Shown piece after piece: positions 5,274-5,841 of a stretch of DNA of 5,841 nt (within the stretch, counting starts at the first letter, position 1; every line of letters starts with the position of its first letter). The DNA is from an uncultured Veillonella sp. (GTDB taxonomy: Bacteria; Bacillota; Negativicutes; Veillonellales; Veillonellaceae). The notes below the pieces were generated by a model. That model was not told where the DNA came from. It worked only from the letters and a program-made list of their open reading frames with translations, and ran no database searches. The position numbers and the translations under genes were made by a program. Where the stretch lies: positions 1 through 5,841 of the forward strand of contig CABQQJ010000059.1 in NCBI GenBank assembly GCA_902466275.1, given 5' to 3'.

Positions 5274-5841
5274 CTATTTTTCTGACGAGTGTATTAATTT
5301 ATACCATTTTACAATACTCTCAGGGATTAAAAAGCTATTACTTTCTATTTTTTCTTTTGTCCAACTATAAAGTTCATCTGGAGAAATACTATGTATATTA
5401 TCTATATGAATATCATCTTGAACCATGCCTTCAGATGTAAATAAATATACTTCTTTATTCGGATTGTCCTTAATCAGCTCTATATAATCATTAGAGTTTA
5501 ATTCTTTATTTCCTTTTTTCACTTGAGGATATGCCAATTTACCATTAAGTGGGTTAACTAATACACATTCATATAACTCAGTAGCTATCTTATTAGTAGA
5601 TGGAATTGCAATATAATTCGCCTTATCATATAAATATAAGCAAACCAAATCCTCACAATCTGATGGAGATAGGCAATTATAAAATAATTGTTTTAAAGAT
5701 TCATTAGACTCAACATTTACATCTAAAGGTTTTCCATTATAAATAAAAGAAGCATACTCATACATATAAGCTTTTCTTACACGTTGAAGAGTTCTACCTT
5801 GAATAAATGCTGTGGCAATAACACCTGGAACTTGACTCTCA
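5274..5841 (-). CDS. Unrecognised protein, N-terminus beyond the right edge
   Basis: The minus-strand frame is open from the window edge to a TAG at 5274-5276, with 188 residues visible. An ATG at 5765 lies inside it, but the frame continues upstream with plausible protein (VPGVIATAFIQGRTLQRVRK), so the gene very likely starts outside the window. The visible part is acidic, with aromatic residues, no membrane segment and no motif I recognise; the C-terminus has SPDELYSWTKEKIE and IVKWYKLI stretches. It ends 21 bases before the DUF4261 gene and is probably cotranscribed with it. Sampled stretches are AT-rich, 17 and 16 G+C per 60 bases at 5281-5340 and 5401-5460, against 27-28 per 60 in the gene just downstream. 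Such contrast is common in recently acquired genes, including immunity or effector genes, but no function can be assigned. Confidence 0.7.
   Translation of the reverse strand, partial: ESQVPGVIATAFIQGRTLQRVRKAYMYEYASFIYNGKPLDVNVESNESLKQLFYNCLSPSDCEDLVCLYLYDKANYIAIPSTNKIATELYECVLVNPLNGKLAYPQVKKGNKELNSNDYIELIKDNPNKEVYLFTSEGMVQDDIHIDNIHSISPDELYSWTKEKIESNSFLIPESIVKWYKLIHSSEK

Noticed and set aside
4934..5370. Plus-strand frames opposite the DUF4261 gene and its upstream neighbour
   Set aside because: They are shadows of the minus-strand operon, with no SD and no recognisable protein.
1..5841. CRISPR array, tRNA or insertion sequence
   Set aside because: No regularly spaced repeats, cloverleaf-like segment, transposase frame or terminal inverted repeats with target duplication were seen.

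Overview
The window looks like chromosomal DNA of a low-to-moderate GC member of the Bacillota. The purine-rich ribosome binding sites (AGGAGG-type), dense gene packing and protein flavour fit a Veillonella-like host-associated Negativicute. That genus-level guess is inference from general appearance, not from a marker gene. No rRNA, tRNA, CRISPR array, transposase or integrase is visible.

Layout from left to right. (1) Bases 1-519, minus strand: a Bax inhibitor-1/YccA-type membrane protein that runs off the left edge, with its SD and a plausible promoter at 565-593. (2) Bases 634-1095, plus strand: the C-terminal half of a LysR-type regulator with no DNA-binding domain and no usable start, so probably a 5'-truncated pseudogene. 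It overlaps by one base (TAATG) a small gene (1095-1523) for a single-pass membrane protein with a coiled-coil-like segment. (3) Bases 1539-1609: a long nested hairpin between convergent genes, probably a bidirectional terminator. (4) Bases 1673-2290, minus strand: a very AT-rich SAP-like/DUF6434-type protein with a TTG start. (5) Bases 2437-3750, minus strand: a complete MFS transporter of the anion:cation symporter type with its own TTGACA promoter. (6) Bases 3992 to beyond 5841, minus strand: a tightly spaced three-gene set of an unrecognised AT-rich protein (partial), a DUF4261-type protein and a small single-domain cupin, ending in a 17-bp perfect hairpin terminator.

The MFS transporter probably imports an organic anion, but no catabolic gene lies next to it. 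The 5841-3992 cluster reads as one transcription unit from a promoter outside the window; its joint function is unknown. The two most AT-rich genes (1673-2290 and 5274-5841, about 22-28% GC in sampled stretches against about 37-62% in sampled stretches of the transporter and DUF4261 genes) look like more recent arrivals.

No clearly new system can be proven from the sequence. The best leads are the two hairpins that share an outer stem and an apical loop motif, the decapitated LysR fused by translational coupling to a membrane coiled-coil gene, and the unknown gene/DUF4261/cupin operon.
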